Positions 53,458-62,303 of a DNA stretch of 64,000 bases are shown here, one piece after another. Within the stretch, counting starts at the first letter, position 1; each line of letters opens with the position of its first letter. This DNA is from an uncultured Phocaeicola sp. GTDB taxonomy: Bacteria; Bacteroidota; Bacteroidia; Bacteroidales; Bacteroidaceae. The DNA lies in NCBI GenBank assembly GCA_948566455.1, contig CAOYQO010000002.1, positions 124,001 to 188,000 on the forward strand, in the 5' to 3' direction. The translations under genes and the position numbers were made by a program. The notes beneath the pieces were generated by a model, which was not told where the DNA came from, did not search any database, and saw nothing but the letters and a program-made list of their open reading frames with translations.

Positions 53458-55236
53458 ATGAGAACGATTAACCGGATTTTCTGCTCCTTACTGCTCGCCG
53501 GTGCATGCAGTCTCGGAGCAATTGCACAAGAGAACCAGTCATATTTTCTGCATACCATTGAAAAAGGGCAAAGCCTTTATTCCATATCCAGTATGTACGG
53601 TGTCACACAGTCGGACATCGTGAAGTTGAATCCAGGAAGCGATGAAAAAATATTTGTAGGACGCACTTTACGCATTCCACGCACCGCTGCCAATACTCAG
53701 ACAGAAACTTTCCATACTATAGCCCAAGGTGAAACCTTGTATAGGCTGACCGTTAAATATGGTATATCCGCCAAAGCTATTTGTGATGCCAACCCCGGAC
53801 TGAGTGCTGAGAATTTTCGCATCGGACAGGTAATACGCATACCTTCCGTCAGCGAAGCAGGTATAATTACTACGGAAACCGTTAATGAGCCTGCAATTCC
53901 CTTAATTCAGGGACCTGTACAATCTCGTTGCCGGGATATGCACAAAGTTAAGCGGAAAGAAACTGTTTACAGTATCAGTCGTGAGTATGGTATTTCCGAA
54001 GCAGAACTGATAGCAGCCAACCCGGAATTGAAAGGTGAAAACAAAATAAAGAAAGGTACTTTCCTCTGTATTCCTTATCCTACTGCGCAAGTAGAGAAGC
54101 CTACCCAGCCACAGGTAGTGCCCAGTGACACCCAATTATTCAGTGAGAACAAGAAAACAACTGAACGTTTCAGTACGATTAAAGCTGCCCTGATTCTTCC
54201 TTTCTTGGATGTTTCCAAGAGCGAGGCTGCCCGTGTGATAGAATATTATGAAGGCTTCCTCATGGCAGTAGACAGTTTGAAACGCAGCGGAGTTTCCATT
54301 GATTTGTACGCTTATAATTCCGGTCCTGAAAATGTTTCTCTGAATCCGATCCTCTCCAAAAAGGAGATGAAGGATATGGATATTATTTTCGGTCCGTTAT
54401 ATCCACAACAAGTCAAGCCACTGGCTGATTTCGCCCAGAAAAATGATATTCGGCTCGTGGTACCATTCTCATCAAAAGATAACAGTGTATTCCGCAACCC
54501 TGCCATCTATCAGATTAACACTCCCCAGTCATATCTTTACTCAGAAGTATATGACCACTTCGTTCGCCAATTCCCGAATGCCAATGTCATCTTTATAGAG
54601 GCCAGTACAGGCACAAAAGATAAAGCCGAATTTATCAAAGGACTAAAGGATGAACTAAAGAATCGCTCTATCCCAATGAAATCCCTGAAAGAGGATGCAA
54701 CGGTAGAATCCCTGAAAACAGTGTTACGCTCTGATCGGGAAAATATATTCATCCCTACATCGGGAAGCAATGTGACTCTGATAAAAATACTACCTCAACT
54801 CACCCTATTGGTTCGTGAGAATCCGGAAAGTAACATCCATCTGTTTGGTTATCCGGAATGGCAAACCTACACCAAGGATCACTTAGAAACCTTCTTTGAA
54901 CTGGATACTTACTTCTATTCATCATTCTATACCAACAATTTGTTACCTGCGGCTATCAGCTTCACCAAGAACTACCGCAGATGGTATGGTAAAGAGATGG
55001 ATGAGCGTTACCCCAAATATGGAATGTTAGGCTTTGATACCGGTTATTTCTTCCTGAAAGGCTTATCACGCTATGGTTCCGAGTTAGAGAAAAATATGCA
55101 ACTCATGGATCTGGTGCCTATTCAAACCGGATTCAAGTTCCAACGCGTAAACAATTGGGGTGGCTTCATCAACAAGAAAGTATTCTTTGTACGCTTCACC
55201 AAAAATTATGAATTGGTGAAACTGGATTATGATTGA
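53458..55236 (+). CDS. LysM-repeat protein with type I periplasmic-binding (LpoA-like) domain
   Basis: 592 residues. A signal peptide ends GAIAQ (about residue 24). Three LysM repeats follow, about 30-73 (HTIEKGQSLYSISSMYG), 84-128 (HTIAQGETLYRLTVKYG) and 160-205 (HKVKRKETVYSISREYG). A periplasmic-binding fold (about 240-590, starting AALILPFLDVSKSEAARV) resembles LpoA or amino-acid receptors. It should bind peptidoglycan in the periplasm and may regulate wall synthesis. A barrel protein gene lies 27 bp downstream. Confidence 0.87.
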   Translation: MRTINRIFCSLLLAGACSLGAIAQENQSYFLHTIEKGQSLYSISSMYGVTQSDIVKLNPGSDEKIFVGRTLRIPRTAANTQTETFHTIAQGETLYRLTVKYGISAKAICDANPGLSAENFRIGQVIRIPSVSEAGIITTETVNEPAIPLIQGPVQSRCRDMHKVKRKETVYSISREYGISEAELIAANPELKGENKIKKGTFLCIPYPTAQVEKPTQPQVVPSDTQLFSENKKTTERFSTIKAALILPFLDVSKSEAARVIEYYEGFLMAVDSLKRSGVSIDLYAYNSGPENVSLNPILSKKEMKDMDIIFGPLYPQQVKPLADFAQKNDIRLVVPFSSKDNSVFRNPAIYQINTPQSYLYSEVYDHFVRQFPNANVIFIEASTGTKDKAEFIKGLKDELKNRSIPMKSLKEDATVESLKTVLRSDRENIFIPTSGSNVTLIKILPQLTLLVRENPESNIHLFGYPEWQTYTKDHLETFFELDTYFYSSFYTNNLLPAAISFTKNYRRWYGKEMDERYPKYGMLGFDTGYFFLKGLSRYGSELEKNMQLMDLVPIQTGFKFQRVNNWGGFINKKVFFVRFTKNYELVKLDYD

Positions 55237-55263
55237 TAACAGAAGTTTTTAAATTCAAAGACA

Positions 55264-55944
55264 ATGAAGATAAAAAGCATTATAGGAGCCGTCCTGCTAC
55301 TTACCGTATGGGCTTTGCCCGGCAGTGCACAGATAGGCGAACAACGCCATAACTTAGCAGTAGGTTTCAACGGCGGTATCAATATCAATAGCGTCAGCTT
55401 CTCTCCTACTGTCCGGCAAAAAAACCTGATGGGCATCAATGGCGGTCTGACAATGCGCTATATCTCTGAAAAGTACTTCAGTATGATTTGCGGTGCGCAA
55501 GTGGAATTAAATTTCTCACAACATGGCTGGAGCGAATTTGATGAAGATCACCCTGAACTGGAATATACGCGTACAATGAATTATGTGGAAATCCCGCTTC
55601 TGGCACATTTGGCTTTTGGTAAAGACCGTGGAGTACAATTTTTTATCCATGCAGGTCCACAAATAGGCTTCTTTATTAGCGATACCAGAAAGAAAAACGA
55701 TGCGTGGGAAAATTTCACAACCCCGGAACAGCATGATAAGGATGTGGAAAATAAATTCGATTATGGTATTACGGGAGGGGCAGGACTGGAGCTACGTACT
55801 AAAGCCGGAAATTTCCTCGTGGAAGGAAGATATTATTATGCCTTATCCGACTTTTATAAGAGTACCAAGAAAGACTATTTCTCACGTTCGGCACATGGCA
55901 CTATAGTGGCTAAGATAACTTACCTGTTCGATCTCAAGAAATAA
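55264..55944 (+). CDS. PorT-like outer-membrane beta-barrel protein
   Basis: 226 residues with a signal peptide ending LPGSAQ (about residue 20). Strands include NLAVGFNGGININSVSF, MNYVEIPLLAHLAFG and the last strand IVAKITYLFDL, as in the PorT/outer-membrane barrel family of Bacteroidota. It probably shares a transcript with the LysM protein and ends at the perfect palindrome 5 bp downstream. Role unknown; PorT proper acts in type IX secretion. Confidence 0.82.
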   Translation: MKIKSIIGAVLLLTVWALPGSAQIGEQRHNLAVGFNGGININSVSFSPTVRQKNLMGINGGLTMRYISEKYFSMICGAQVELNFSQHGWSEFDEDHPELEYTRTMNYVEIPLLAHLAFGKDRGVQFFIHAGPQIGFFISDTRKKNDAWENFTTPEQHDKDVENKFDYGITGGAGLELRTKAGNFLVEGRYYYALSDFYKSTKKDYFSRSAHGTIVAKITYLFDLKK

Positions 55945-55948
55945 TTCT

Positions 55949-56022
55949 AAGATATAAATAACAGAAAGCGCCCCGGAACTTTTATATAAAAGTTCCGGGG
56001 CGCTTTCTGTTATTTATATCTT
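55949..56022. terminator. Perfect 74-bp palindrome, bidirectional terminator
   Basis: Positions 55949-55985 and 55986-56022 are exact reverse complements: 37 bp per arm with no central spacer (centre ATAT). The core contains GAAAGCGCCCCGGAACTTTT. It fills the space between two convergent stop codons (55942-55944 and 56023-56025) and must terminate both. Confidence 0.9.
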
Positions 56023-56481
56023 TTATCTCAATCGGTCAGCTGCTTTCACCATTACCTCATCACGATAGATAGCACGGAAAGACAGATAATTTAAAATGAC
56101 AGAAATAGCAGGAAGGCAAAGTGCCCAACCTAACTGGAAAGTCATTGCATCCAAATCATCTTTCAGCATAAACATAAATACAAAAAATGCTGCATAATAC
56201 CCGATCAATAAAATACTATTAAATACCGTCATACGAACCTGCAGCATTCGGTTACGAAAGAGAAAGATAGTACAGAATGCCACGACTGTACTTAAGAATA
56301 AAATTCCGAATAAGCCCCACGTAGATTGAAAGGTATCTTCCGTCAGCGTCACACCCAACGGCTTAAAAATATATGCAGTCACTCCGTCTGAAGCAATAAA
56401 CTGTCCTACAGGCAAACACATGGCAGCTATCAGCAAGCCTGTCACTATTAATAAATAAATAGATTGAATACGTTGTATCAT
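56023..56481 (-). CDS. DUF4293 membrane protein
   Basis: 152 residues with four membrane helices, beginning MIQRIQSIYLLIVTGLLIAA and ending LNYLSFRAIYRDEVMVKA-like with a basic tail. The family is conserved next to rpoZ in Bacteroidota and of unknown function. It lies 77 bp downstream of rpoZ, beyond a hairpin at 56508-56544. Confidence 0.9.
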   Translation of the reverse strand: MIQRIQSIYLLIVTGLLIAAMCLPVGQFIASDGVTAYIFKPLGVTLTEDTFQSTWGLFGILFLSTVVAFCTIFLFRNRMLQVRMTVFNSILLIGYYAAFFVFMFMLKDDLDAMTFQLGWALCLPAISVILNYLSFRAIYRDEVMVKAADRLR

Positions 56482-56507
56482 TGTTCTTTTCCTTGATTAA
56501 AACAACA

Positions 56508-56544
56508 GAGGTGTGCCCAAGCAAACTTTACCTGAACACACCTC
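56508..56544 (-). terminator. Hairpin between rpoZ and DUF4293
   Basis: GAGGTGTG (56508-56515) pairs with CACACCTC (56537-56544), a 21-nt loop. On the minus strand TGTTGTTTTAAT follows. It could be a partial terminator lowering DUF4293 expression. Confidence 0.5.
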
Positions 56545-56558
56545 CGTAGTAATTTCAT

Positions 56559-56894
56559 TTACTGTAATTTTTCTTTTTCCTTAGCCGGGTTACGATAGTA
56601 GATCTTACCTTCAACGTACTCCTGCGTTGCAATCAATGTCGGTTTCGGCAATTTCTCATAGTAGCGTGAAATTTCAATCTGCTCCCGATTCTCGAACACT
56701 TCTTCCAGATTGTCATTATAGGAAGCAAACTCTGCCAGTTTCTTAGAAAGATCATTCTTGATCTCTACACTGATCTGATTTGCACGCTTACCTATAATAG
56801 CTACGGTTTCATACACGTTACCGGTATCTGCACACAACTCCATCATGTCACGGGTAACCGTGGTGCCAGGAGCATTTGTCTTCTTATAATCCAT
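56559..56894 (-). CDS. rpoZ: RNA polymerase omega subunit (Bacteroidota type)
   Basis: 111 residues. The Rpb6/omega core VTRDMMELCADTGNVYETVAI and IGKRANQI is recognisable, followed by a lineage-specific C-terminal part with LPKPTLIATQEYVEGKIYY. It stabilises the beta-prime subunit. It lies 17 bp downstream of bamD and is probably in the same transcript. Confidence 0.9.
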   Translation of the reverse strand: MDYKKTNAPGTTVTRDMMELCADTGNVYETVAIIGKRANQISVEIKNDLSKKLAEFASYNDNLEEVFENREQIEISRYYEKLPKPTLIATQEYVEGKIYYRNPAKEKEKLQ

Positions 56895-56911
56895 AAATAT
56901 CTAAATTAATA

Positions 56912-57736
56912 TTATCCTATATCTGTTTGCTTATCCTCATTCAACATCTTCTCGGAATCCTTAAATATCTTCTCGGCTTCCTTCATATATTTACTTTCAG
57001 GAAACTCATTCTTGAAAGCATAATATTCATCCACCGTTTCACGATAGCGCTCTGCTCTCTTATCTTCCACACTATAAATGGCCATTTCATATTTGGCACG
57101 CAGAATAAGAATAGACAGATCTTCGCGAAGATTCGTATAAGGATAATCCTTCAAAGCATTTTGCGCAGTAATCACACAAGACTGATAGTTATTTCCCAAA
57201 TAGTTACCCAAATTGTAATACATTCTGGCTGAAAGATACTCTTTCATTACCAACTTATCCTGCAATTTGAATATCATATCCTGAGCTTCATCTTTCTTTG
57301 AACTCTGCGGGAAGTATTCCATGAACATCTGCAACTGCTGAATAGCACTGTAAGTACCAGACTGGTCGAGACGAGGTTCCGGAGTATCCAGATACAATGC
57401 CTTACCTGCATGGAAACGTGCCAATTCAGCAAACGTACCGCGAGGATATACATTATAATATTGGATAAAACTCTGAGCTGCCGTTTGGTAGTCTTTCTGG
57501 TTATAATAGCTCATACCCAGCATGTAGAGGGATTCCTCTGCTTTGTCTGTACCCTTGAGGATAGCAATTAACTCATTAAGCAACGTTGCAGCACGGTTGT
57601 ACTGCCCTTTTGCGAAGTAGTTCTTTGCCGCCTCATACTTATATTCATAGTCGGTGCTTTTTAACAGTTTATTGTACTCTCCACACGAGGAGAGCAATAT
57701 TGCTGCAAGCAAAGTTATTAAGATGTTCTTCTTCAT
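56912..57736 (-). CDS. bamD: Outer-membrane assembly lipoprotein BamD
   Basis: 274 residues. A lipoprotein signal ends LLSSCG (Cys18). TPR-like repeats follow, for example AAKNYFAKGQYNRAATLLNE, LGMSYYNQKDYQTAAQSFI and ILRAKYEMAIYSVEDKRAER. It is the periplasmic partner of BamA in barrel insertion. First gene of bamD-rpoZ-DUF4293, with a promoter 23 bp upstream of the start. Confidence 0.93.
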   Translation of the reverse strand: MKKNILITLLAAILLSSCGEYNKLLKSTDYEYKYEAAKNYFAKGQYNRAATLLNELIAILKGTDKAEESLYMLGMSYYNQKDYQTAAQSFIQYYNVYPRGTFAELARFHAGKALYLDTPEPRLDQSGTYSAIQQLQMFMEYFPQSSKKDEAQDMIFKLQDKLVMKEYLSARMYYNLGNYLGNNYQSCVITAQNALKDYPYTNLREDLSILILRAKYEMAIYSVEDKRAERYRETVDEYYAFKNEFPESKYMKEAEKIFKDSEKMLNEDKQTDIG

Positions 57737-57758
57737 TCTTAGCTTTTCAAATAATGTG

Positions 57759-57790
57759 CAAAGATAAAGGTTCGCATCGAATAAAGCAAC
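57759..57790 (-). promoter_or_regulatory. Promoter of the bamD-rpoZ operon
   Basis: Minus-strand GTTG (57787-57790), a 20-bp spacer and TATCTTTG (57759-57766), close to the bamD ATG at 57736. Confidence 0.65.
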
Positions 57791-57887
57791 GATACGAACC
57801 TTAATTTTTCAAAAACCAGACATTGACCGACAAACGCCCGTCTATTCACGACAAAACGGAATAATGAACAGTCGAAAATAACGGTCA

Positions 57888-58313
57888 TTATAATTTATAC
57901 AAATCACTTGCTGCAAGCAGGTCCACTTTCTTTTCAGTCAGCACACGGATGCAGTTCTCCATGTCATTGGGACGGATGATAACATTAGCAGTGTTACCAT
58001 TAGCAAACGAATACATGTATTCGATGAAAACACCTTCATCGGACAAGAAACGCAGAACCTTTGACAATGATCCCGGAATATTGGGACAACTAATGCCTAC
58101 CACATCCGTTACATTCACTGCAAAATGATTATCTTTCAAAGCTTTATATGCCTTATCCGGTTCAGATACAATGCCACGAAGAATACCAAAATCAGCATTC
58201 TCGGCAATACAGAGAGCGGAAAGATTGACACCTTCTTTCGCAAGCACTTCAGTCACTTCGGTCAGACGGCCAGACTTGTTTTCAAGGAAAATAGAAAGTT
58301 GTTTTGCTACCAT
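57888..58313 (-). CDS. Tandem ACT-domain protein
   Basis: 141 residues forming two ACT domains (about 1-68 and 70-141). The first begins KQLSIFLENKSGRLTEVTEV and the second has GISCPNIPGSLSKVLRFLSD, with the glycine turns of amino-acid-binding ACT folds. The gene lies 96 bp behind paaK; in gut anaerobes this pair often accompanies indolepyruvate oxidoreductase. It may sense an aromatic amino acid. Confidence 0.88.
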   Translation of the reverse strand: MVAKQLSIFLENKSGRLTEVTEVLAKEGVNLSALCIAENADFGILRGIVSEPDKAYKALKDNHFAVNVTDVVGISCPNIPGSLSKVLRFLSDEGVFIEYMYSFANGNTANVIIRPNDMENCIRVLTEKKVDLLAASDLYKL

Positions 58314-58327
58314 GATCTTAATTATTA

Positions 58328-58355
58328 ATGATGAATGATGAATGATGAATGATAA
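58328..58355. repeat. Heptamer tandem repeat ATGATGA
   Basis: ATGATGA occurs three times in direct succession from 58328, followed by ATGATAA. It lies in the gap between the ACT and paaK genes. The rest of that gap (58356-58409) is AT-rich with several near-copies of AATTTATAATT. Confidence 0.7.
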
Positions 58356-58409
58356 ATTACGGACATCCCACAGGAAATTAATAATTTATAATTCATAATT
58401 TATAATTAA

Positions 58410-59708
58410 TTAAAGTTTCCGATTATCAATCACCCGTTTAGCTTTACCAACACTGCGTTCAATGCTGCGAGGTTCTACCAGACGTACATCTACTCCCAGC
58501 CCAAGTACGCTCTGCAGGCGAGCTGCTAATTTCTTCTTTAACGCTAGCATCTTGTTTATTTCATCCGAATAGTATTCCGGGCGTACTTCAACCTGCAACT
58601 CCATAGTATCAGTATTGTTCTTACGGTCTACAATCAGAAGGTAATGCGGCTCAAATTCCGGCATTTCAAGGATAACGGATTCTATCTGAGTCGGGAATAC
58701 ATTGACTCCACGAATAATAAGCATATCATCACTACGACCGAGGATGCGATCCATACGAACAAGCGTACGTCCACAAGTACATTTGTCATAATGCAGAGCG
58801 GTTAGGTCCTTGGTGCGATAACGCAACAAAGGCATCCCCTCTTTAGTCAGATGCGTAAAGACCAGTTCACCCGTTTCACCCGGAGCCACAGGTTCCAATG
58901 TATTCGGATTGATAATTTCAGGAAAATAATGATCTTCATTGAGGTGAGTACCATGCTGACATTCACACTCATACCCCACACCAGGACCGGCTATTTCACT
59001 CAATCCATATATATCATAGGCTTTTATACCTAATTTTTCTTCAATTTCATTACGCATATTCTCTGTCCAGGGTTCTGCACCAAAAGCACCAATCTTCAAC
59101 CTGAACTCTTCGCGTGGAAGACCGGAGTCTTTAATGGCATCCGCTAGATAAAGAGCATACGAAGGCGTACAGCAAAGCACCGTAGAACCAAAATCATGCA
59201 TTAAAGTAATCTGCTTCTCTGTGTTACCACTTGACATCGGAATAACAGAAGCACCTATGTTCTCCGCACCTGCATGTGCACCCAGACCACCGGTAAACAA
59301 GCCATATCCGTAAGCCACATGAAAAAAGTCGGAACTATCTGCACCGTATGCTGTAAATGCACGTGAAAGGCATTCTGCCCAAGAAGACAAGTCCTTACGG
59401 GTGTATCCCACTACAGTAGGTTTTCCTGTGGTACCGGACGAGGCATGGATACGTACGATCTGGCTCATTGGTACAGCACAAAGTCCGAAAGGATAATTAT
59501 CGCGCAAGTCGTATTTTGTAGTAAAAGGAAGTTTTACGATATCGTCTATACTGTTAATATCGTCCGGGGTAATTCCCAGTTCCTGCATTTTTTTACGGTA
59601 GAAAGGAGTGTTGTGATAAACATGCTCCACAATCTTTTTGAGGCGAATGCTCTGGATTTTGCGAAGGCTTTCACGATCCATACATTCGATGCTTTCATTC
59701 CAAATCAT
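58410..59708 (-). CDS. paaK: Phenylacetate-CoA ligase PaaK-type
   Basis: AMP-forming ligase of 432 residues. The P-loop-like SSGTTGKPTVVGYT, GAFGAEPWTENM, DIYGLSEIAGPG and the C-terminal hinge region RSDDMLIIRGVNVFPTQIE are all present. It activates phenylacetate or another aryl acid (e.g. indoleacetate) with CoA. Promoter sequence TTCCTTTG (minus strand, about 59756-59763) lies upstream. It is divergent from uvrB. Confidence 0.92.
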   Translation of the reverse strand: MIWNESIECMDRESLRKIQSIRLKKIVEHVYHNTPFYRKKMQELGITPDDINSIDDIVKLPFTTKYDLRDNYPFGLCAVPMSQIVRIHASSGTTGKPTVVGYTRKDLSSWAECLSRAFTAYGADSSDFFHVAYGYGLFTGGLGAHAGAENIGASVIPMSSGNTEKQITLMHDFGSTVLCCTPSYALYLADAIKDSGLPREEFRLKIGAFGAEPWTENMRNEIEEKLGIKAYDIYGLSEIAGPGVGYECECQHGTHLNEDHYFPEIINPNTLEPVAPGETGELVFTHLTKEGMPLLRYRTKDLTALHYDKCTCGRTLVRMDRILGRSDDMLIIRGVNVFPTQIESVILEMPEFEPHYLLIVDRKNNTDTMELQVEVRPEYYSDEINKMLALKKKLAARLQSVLGLGVDVRLVEPRSIERSVGKAKRVIDNRKL

Positions 59709-59823
59709 GTCTTTGTTGTATTACATTGATGGTTATTATTAATTCTTATTTCCTGCAAAGGAATAAAAAAATTTTGTTTATCTCAAGTATTTTCCCGAAT
59801 ATTGCCGTCCATAAGGAGAGAAA

Positions 59824-61872
59824 ATGAATAAATTTGAATTAACATCTGCCTATAAGCCAACCGGAGATCAGCCGGAAGCTATTGCAGAGCTCACTGAGGG
59901 CGTACTTCAGGGGGTTCCTGCACAAACATTACTTGGTGTCACCGGTTCGGGAAAGACGTTCACCATAGCCAATGTGATTGCCAATATCAATAAACCAACG
60001 TTAATATTGAGCCATAACAAAACATTGGCAGCGCAGCTTTACAGTGAGTTTAAAGCTTTCTTCCCCAATAATGCTGTAGAGTATTACGTTTCTTATTATG
60101 ATTATTACCAACCCGAAGCTTATTTGCCGTCTTCGGATACCTATATAGAAAAGGACCTTGCCATCAATGATGAGATAGACAAACTGCGACTTGCAGCCAC
60201 CTCTTCCCTACTCTCAGGCCGGAAAGATGTGGTAGTGGTGTCTTCTGTATCTTGTATATACGGTATGGGAAATCCGTCAGATTTCTATGAGAATGTGATA
60301 GAAGTACAACAAGGAAAGGCATTCAGCCGGAATGTTTTCCTACGTCGTCTGGTAGACAGCCTCTATGTACGCAATGATATTGATCTGAACCGCGGAAACT
60401 TCCGTGTGAAAGGAGATACAGTAGACATCTATCTGGCTTATGCAGATAATCTGCTACGCATTATTTTCTGGGGAGATGAAATAGACAGTATCGAAGAAGT
60501 CGATCCGATAAGCGGTGTGACCATCGCTCGTTTCGACGCATACAAAATTTATCCGGCCAACCTCTTCATGACTTCCAAAGAGGCCACTCTGCGGGCTATC
60601 CACGAGATAGAAGATGACCTGCATAAACAGGTGCAATGGTTTGAAAGTGAAGGACGTCCCTTTGAAGCAAAGCGCCTCCAGGAACGGGTGACATACGATA
60701 TGGAAATGATACGCGAATTAGGTCATTGTTCCGGCATTGAAAACTATTCGCGCTACTTTGACGGCCGTAGTGCCGGTAGTCGTCCCTATTGTTTATTGGA
60801 CTTCTTCCCGGAAGACTTCCTGATCGTTATAGATGAAAGCCATGTGAGCGTACCTCAGATACGTGCCATGTATGGTGGTGACCGTGCCCGTAAAATCAAC
60901 CTTGTAGAATATGGTTTCCGCCTTCCGGCTGCCATGGACAATCGTCCATTGAAATTTGAGGAGTTTGAGGAAATGGCAAAACAAGTAATTTATGTAAGTG
61001 CCACACCTGCCAATTATGAATTGATTCAGTCGGAAGGCGTTGTTGTGGAACAGGTTATTCGCCCTACAGGCTTACTGGATCCGATTATCGAAGTACGTTC
61101 CAGCCACAATCAGATAGACGATCTCATGGAGGAAATCCAGATTCGTATCGAAAAGCACGAACGTACGCTGGTCACTACACTTACTAAGCGCATGGCAGAA
61201 GAATTGGCAGAATTCCTGCTGAATAACAATGTGAAATGCAACTATATCCATAGCGATGTAGATACATTGGAACGCGTCAAGATTATGAGTGACTTGCGTG
61301 AAGGTTTATACGATGTACTTATCGGTGTCAATCTGTTGCGTGAAGGATTAGACCTGCCGGAAGTCTCACTCGTGGCAATTCTTGATGCAGACAAGGAAGG
61401 TTTCCTACGCTCACACCGCTCACTGACGCAGACTGCCGGACGTGCCGCCCGAAATGTAAACGGTATGGTTATCATGTATGCCGACCGTATCACAGAAAGC
61501 ATGCAATTGACAATTGACGAAACCAACCGTCGCCGTGAAAAGCAACTAAAATATAATGAGGAACATGGTATCACTCCTCAACAAATCAAAAAGGCGAAGA
61601 ACCTCAATGTATTTGCGCCCAATACTGCACAGGAAAATGGCTTTACCGAAAAAGGAACAACCACTCCCCGTCCCTATGTCGAGCAAGAAAGTTCCGCCAG
61701 CATTGCTGCCGACCCTATTGTGCAATACATGTCCCGTCCGCAACTGGAAAAGAGTATCGAACGTACCCGAAAACTCATGCAGGAGGCTGCCAAGAAGCTC
61801 GACTTCATCGAAGCAGCACAATATCGGGACGAATTGCTGAAAATGGAGGATATGTTGAAAGAGAAAACATAA
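59824..61872 (+). CDS. uvrB: Excinuclease ABC subunit B
   Basis: 682 residues. Walker A GVTGSGKTFTIANV, the damage-binding beta-hairpin YVSYYDYYQPEAYLPSSDTY, DESH motif in VIDESHVSVPQI, helicase motif VI QTAGRAARN and a C-terminal UVR domain (LMQEAAKKLDFIEAAQYRDE). It verifies lesions in nucleotide excision repair with UvrA and UvrC. An AAGGAG sequence precedes the ATG. Confidence 0.97.
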   Translation: MNKFELTSAYKPTGDQPEAIAELTEGVLQGVPAQTLLGVTGSGKTFTIANVIANINKPTLILSHNKTLAAQLYSEFKAFFPNNAVEYYVSYYDYYQPEAYLPSSDTYIEKDLAINDEIDKLRLAATSSLLSGRKDVVVVSSVSCIYGMGNPSDFYENVIEVQQGKAFSRNVFLRRLVDSLYVRNDIDLNRGNFRVKGDTVDIYLAYADNLLRIIFWGDEIDSIEEVDPISGVTIARFDAYKIYPANLFMTSKEATLRAIHEIEDDLHKQVQWFESEGRPFEAKRLQERVTYDMEMIRELGHCSGIENYSRYFDGRSAGSRPYCLLDFFPEDFLIVIDESHVSVPQIRAMYGGDRARKINLVEYGFRLPAAMDNRPLKFEEFEEMAKQVIYVSATPANYELIQSEGVVVEQVIRPTGLLDPIIEVRSSHNQIDDLMEEIQIRIEKHERTLVTTLTKRMAEELAEFLLNNNVKCNYIHSDVDTLERVKIMSDLREGLYDVLIGVNLLREGLDLPEVSLVAILDADKEGFLRSHRSLTQTAGRAARNVNGMVIMYADRITESMQLTIDETNRRREKQLKYNEEHGITPQQIKKAKNLNVFAPNTAQENGFTEKGTTTPRPYVEQESSASIAADPIVQYMSRPQLEKSIERTRKLMQEAAKKLDFIEAAQYRDELLKMEDMLKEKT

Positions 61873-61910
61873 CACATCTGTGTTGCTTTCTCTCTTCCCG
61901 ACTATCCGAA

Positions 61911-61992
61911 CCGTGCCAAGTCCGTATTCGCTCCGTATCTATACGCTTGGACTTGGTACGGACTTGATACGGTGTTGGTACGGAGTTGATAG
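61911..61992 (+). repeat. Inverted and tandem 11-mer array after uvrB
   Basis: Right part: ACTTGGTACGG, ACTTGATACGG, TGTTGGTACGG and AGTTGATAGG in tandem from 61951. Left part from 61911: CCGTGCCAAGT, CCGTATTCGCT and CCGTATC, near reverse complements. CCGTGCCAAGTCC (61911-61923) pairs with 61949-61961 over 13 bp with one G-T pair. No T-run follows closely. The 430-bp gap to the next gene also holds the short unit at 62092-62190. Confidence 0.75.
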
Positions 61993-62091
61993 GTAGAAGA
62001 TAAAAGAGACTGTCATTTTCCTTAAAATAAATAGAATAAGAAGTCGTTTTGGCTAATAAGTGTTATAAAACATACTTTTTCTTTTGGATAA

Positions 62092-62122
62092 TTTGCAAGT
62101 ATTCCAAAAGTCCGTATCTTTG
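62092..62122 (+). promoter_or_regulatory. Promoter of a short RNA before the helicase gene
   Basis: TTTG (62092-62095), a 19-bp spacer and TATCTTTG (62115-62122), an exact match to the Bacteroides consensus at the ideal distance. Confidence 0.8.
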
Positions 62123-62127
62123 CAATG

Positions 62128-62190
62128 TGTTTTTCATAGTATTAGATTTAAGGTTAACAAAGGTTGGAGTACAGCGGTACTCCTTTTTTT
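62128..62190 (+). ncRNA. Candidate short RNA or leader of about 60 nt
   Basis: From the promoter at 62092-62122 to the terminator at 62166-62190 only about 63 nt would be transcribed, with no open frame of note; the stretch includes TTAGATTTAAGGTTAAC. It may be a stand-alone small RNA or an attenuated leader of the helicase gene, whose ATG is 113 bp further on. Confidence 0.45.
62166..62190 (+). terminator. Intrinsic terminator of the short RNA
   Basis: GGAGTAC (62166-62172), loop AGCG, GTACTCC (62177-62183), then a run of T. A canonical terminator only about 70 bp after the promoter. Confidence 0.85.
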
Positions 62191-62303
62191 ATGTCCATAC
62201 CCCTCAAGTGAATCAAAATTAATAGATAGAATTGCCACAGACATACCCTCTAATTCATGCTTTTTGCGTATGTTTGTACCAAAGTTCAATTTCGCAAACT
62301 TAC

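Noticed and set aside
58326..58409. Terminator between the ACT and paaK genes
   Set aside because: The AT-rich near-palindromes there have no stable GC stem; only the ATGATGA tandem repeat is reported.
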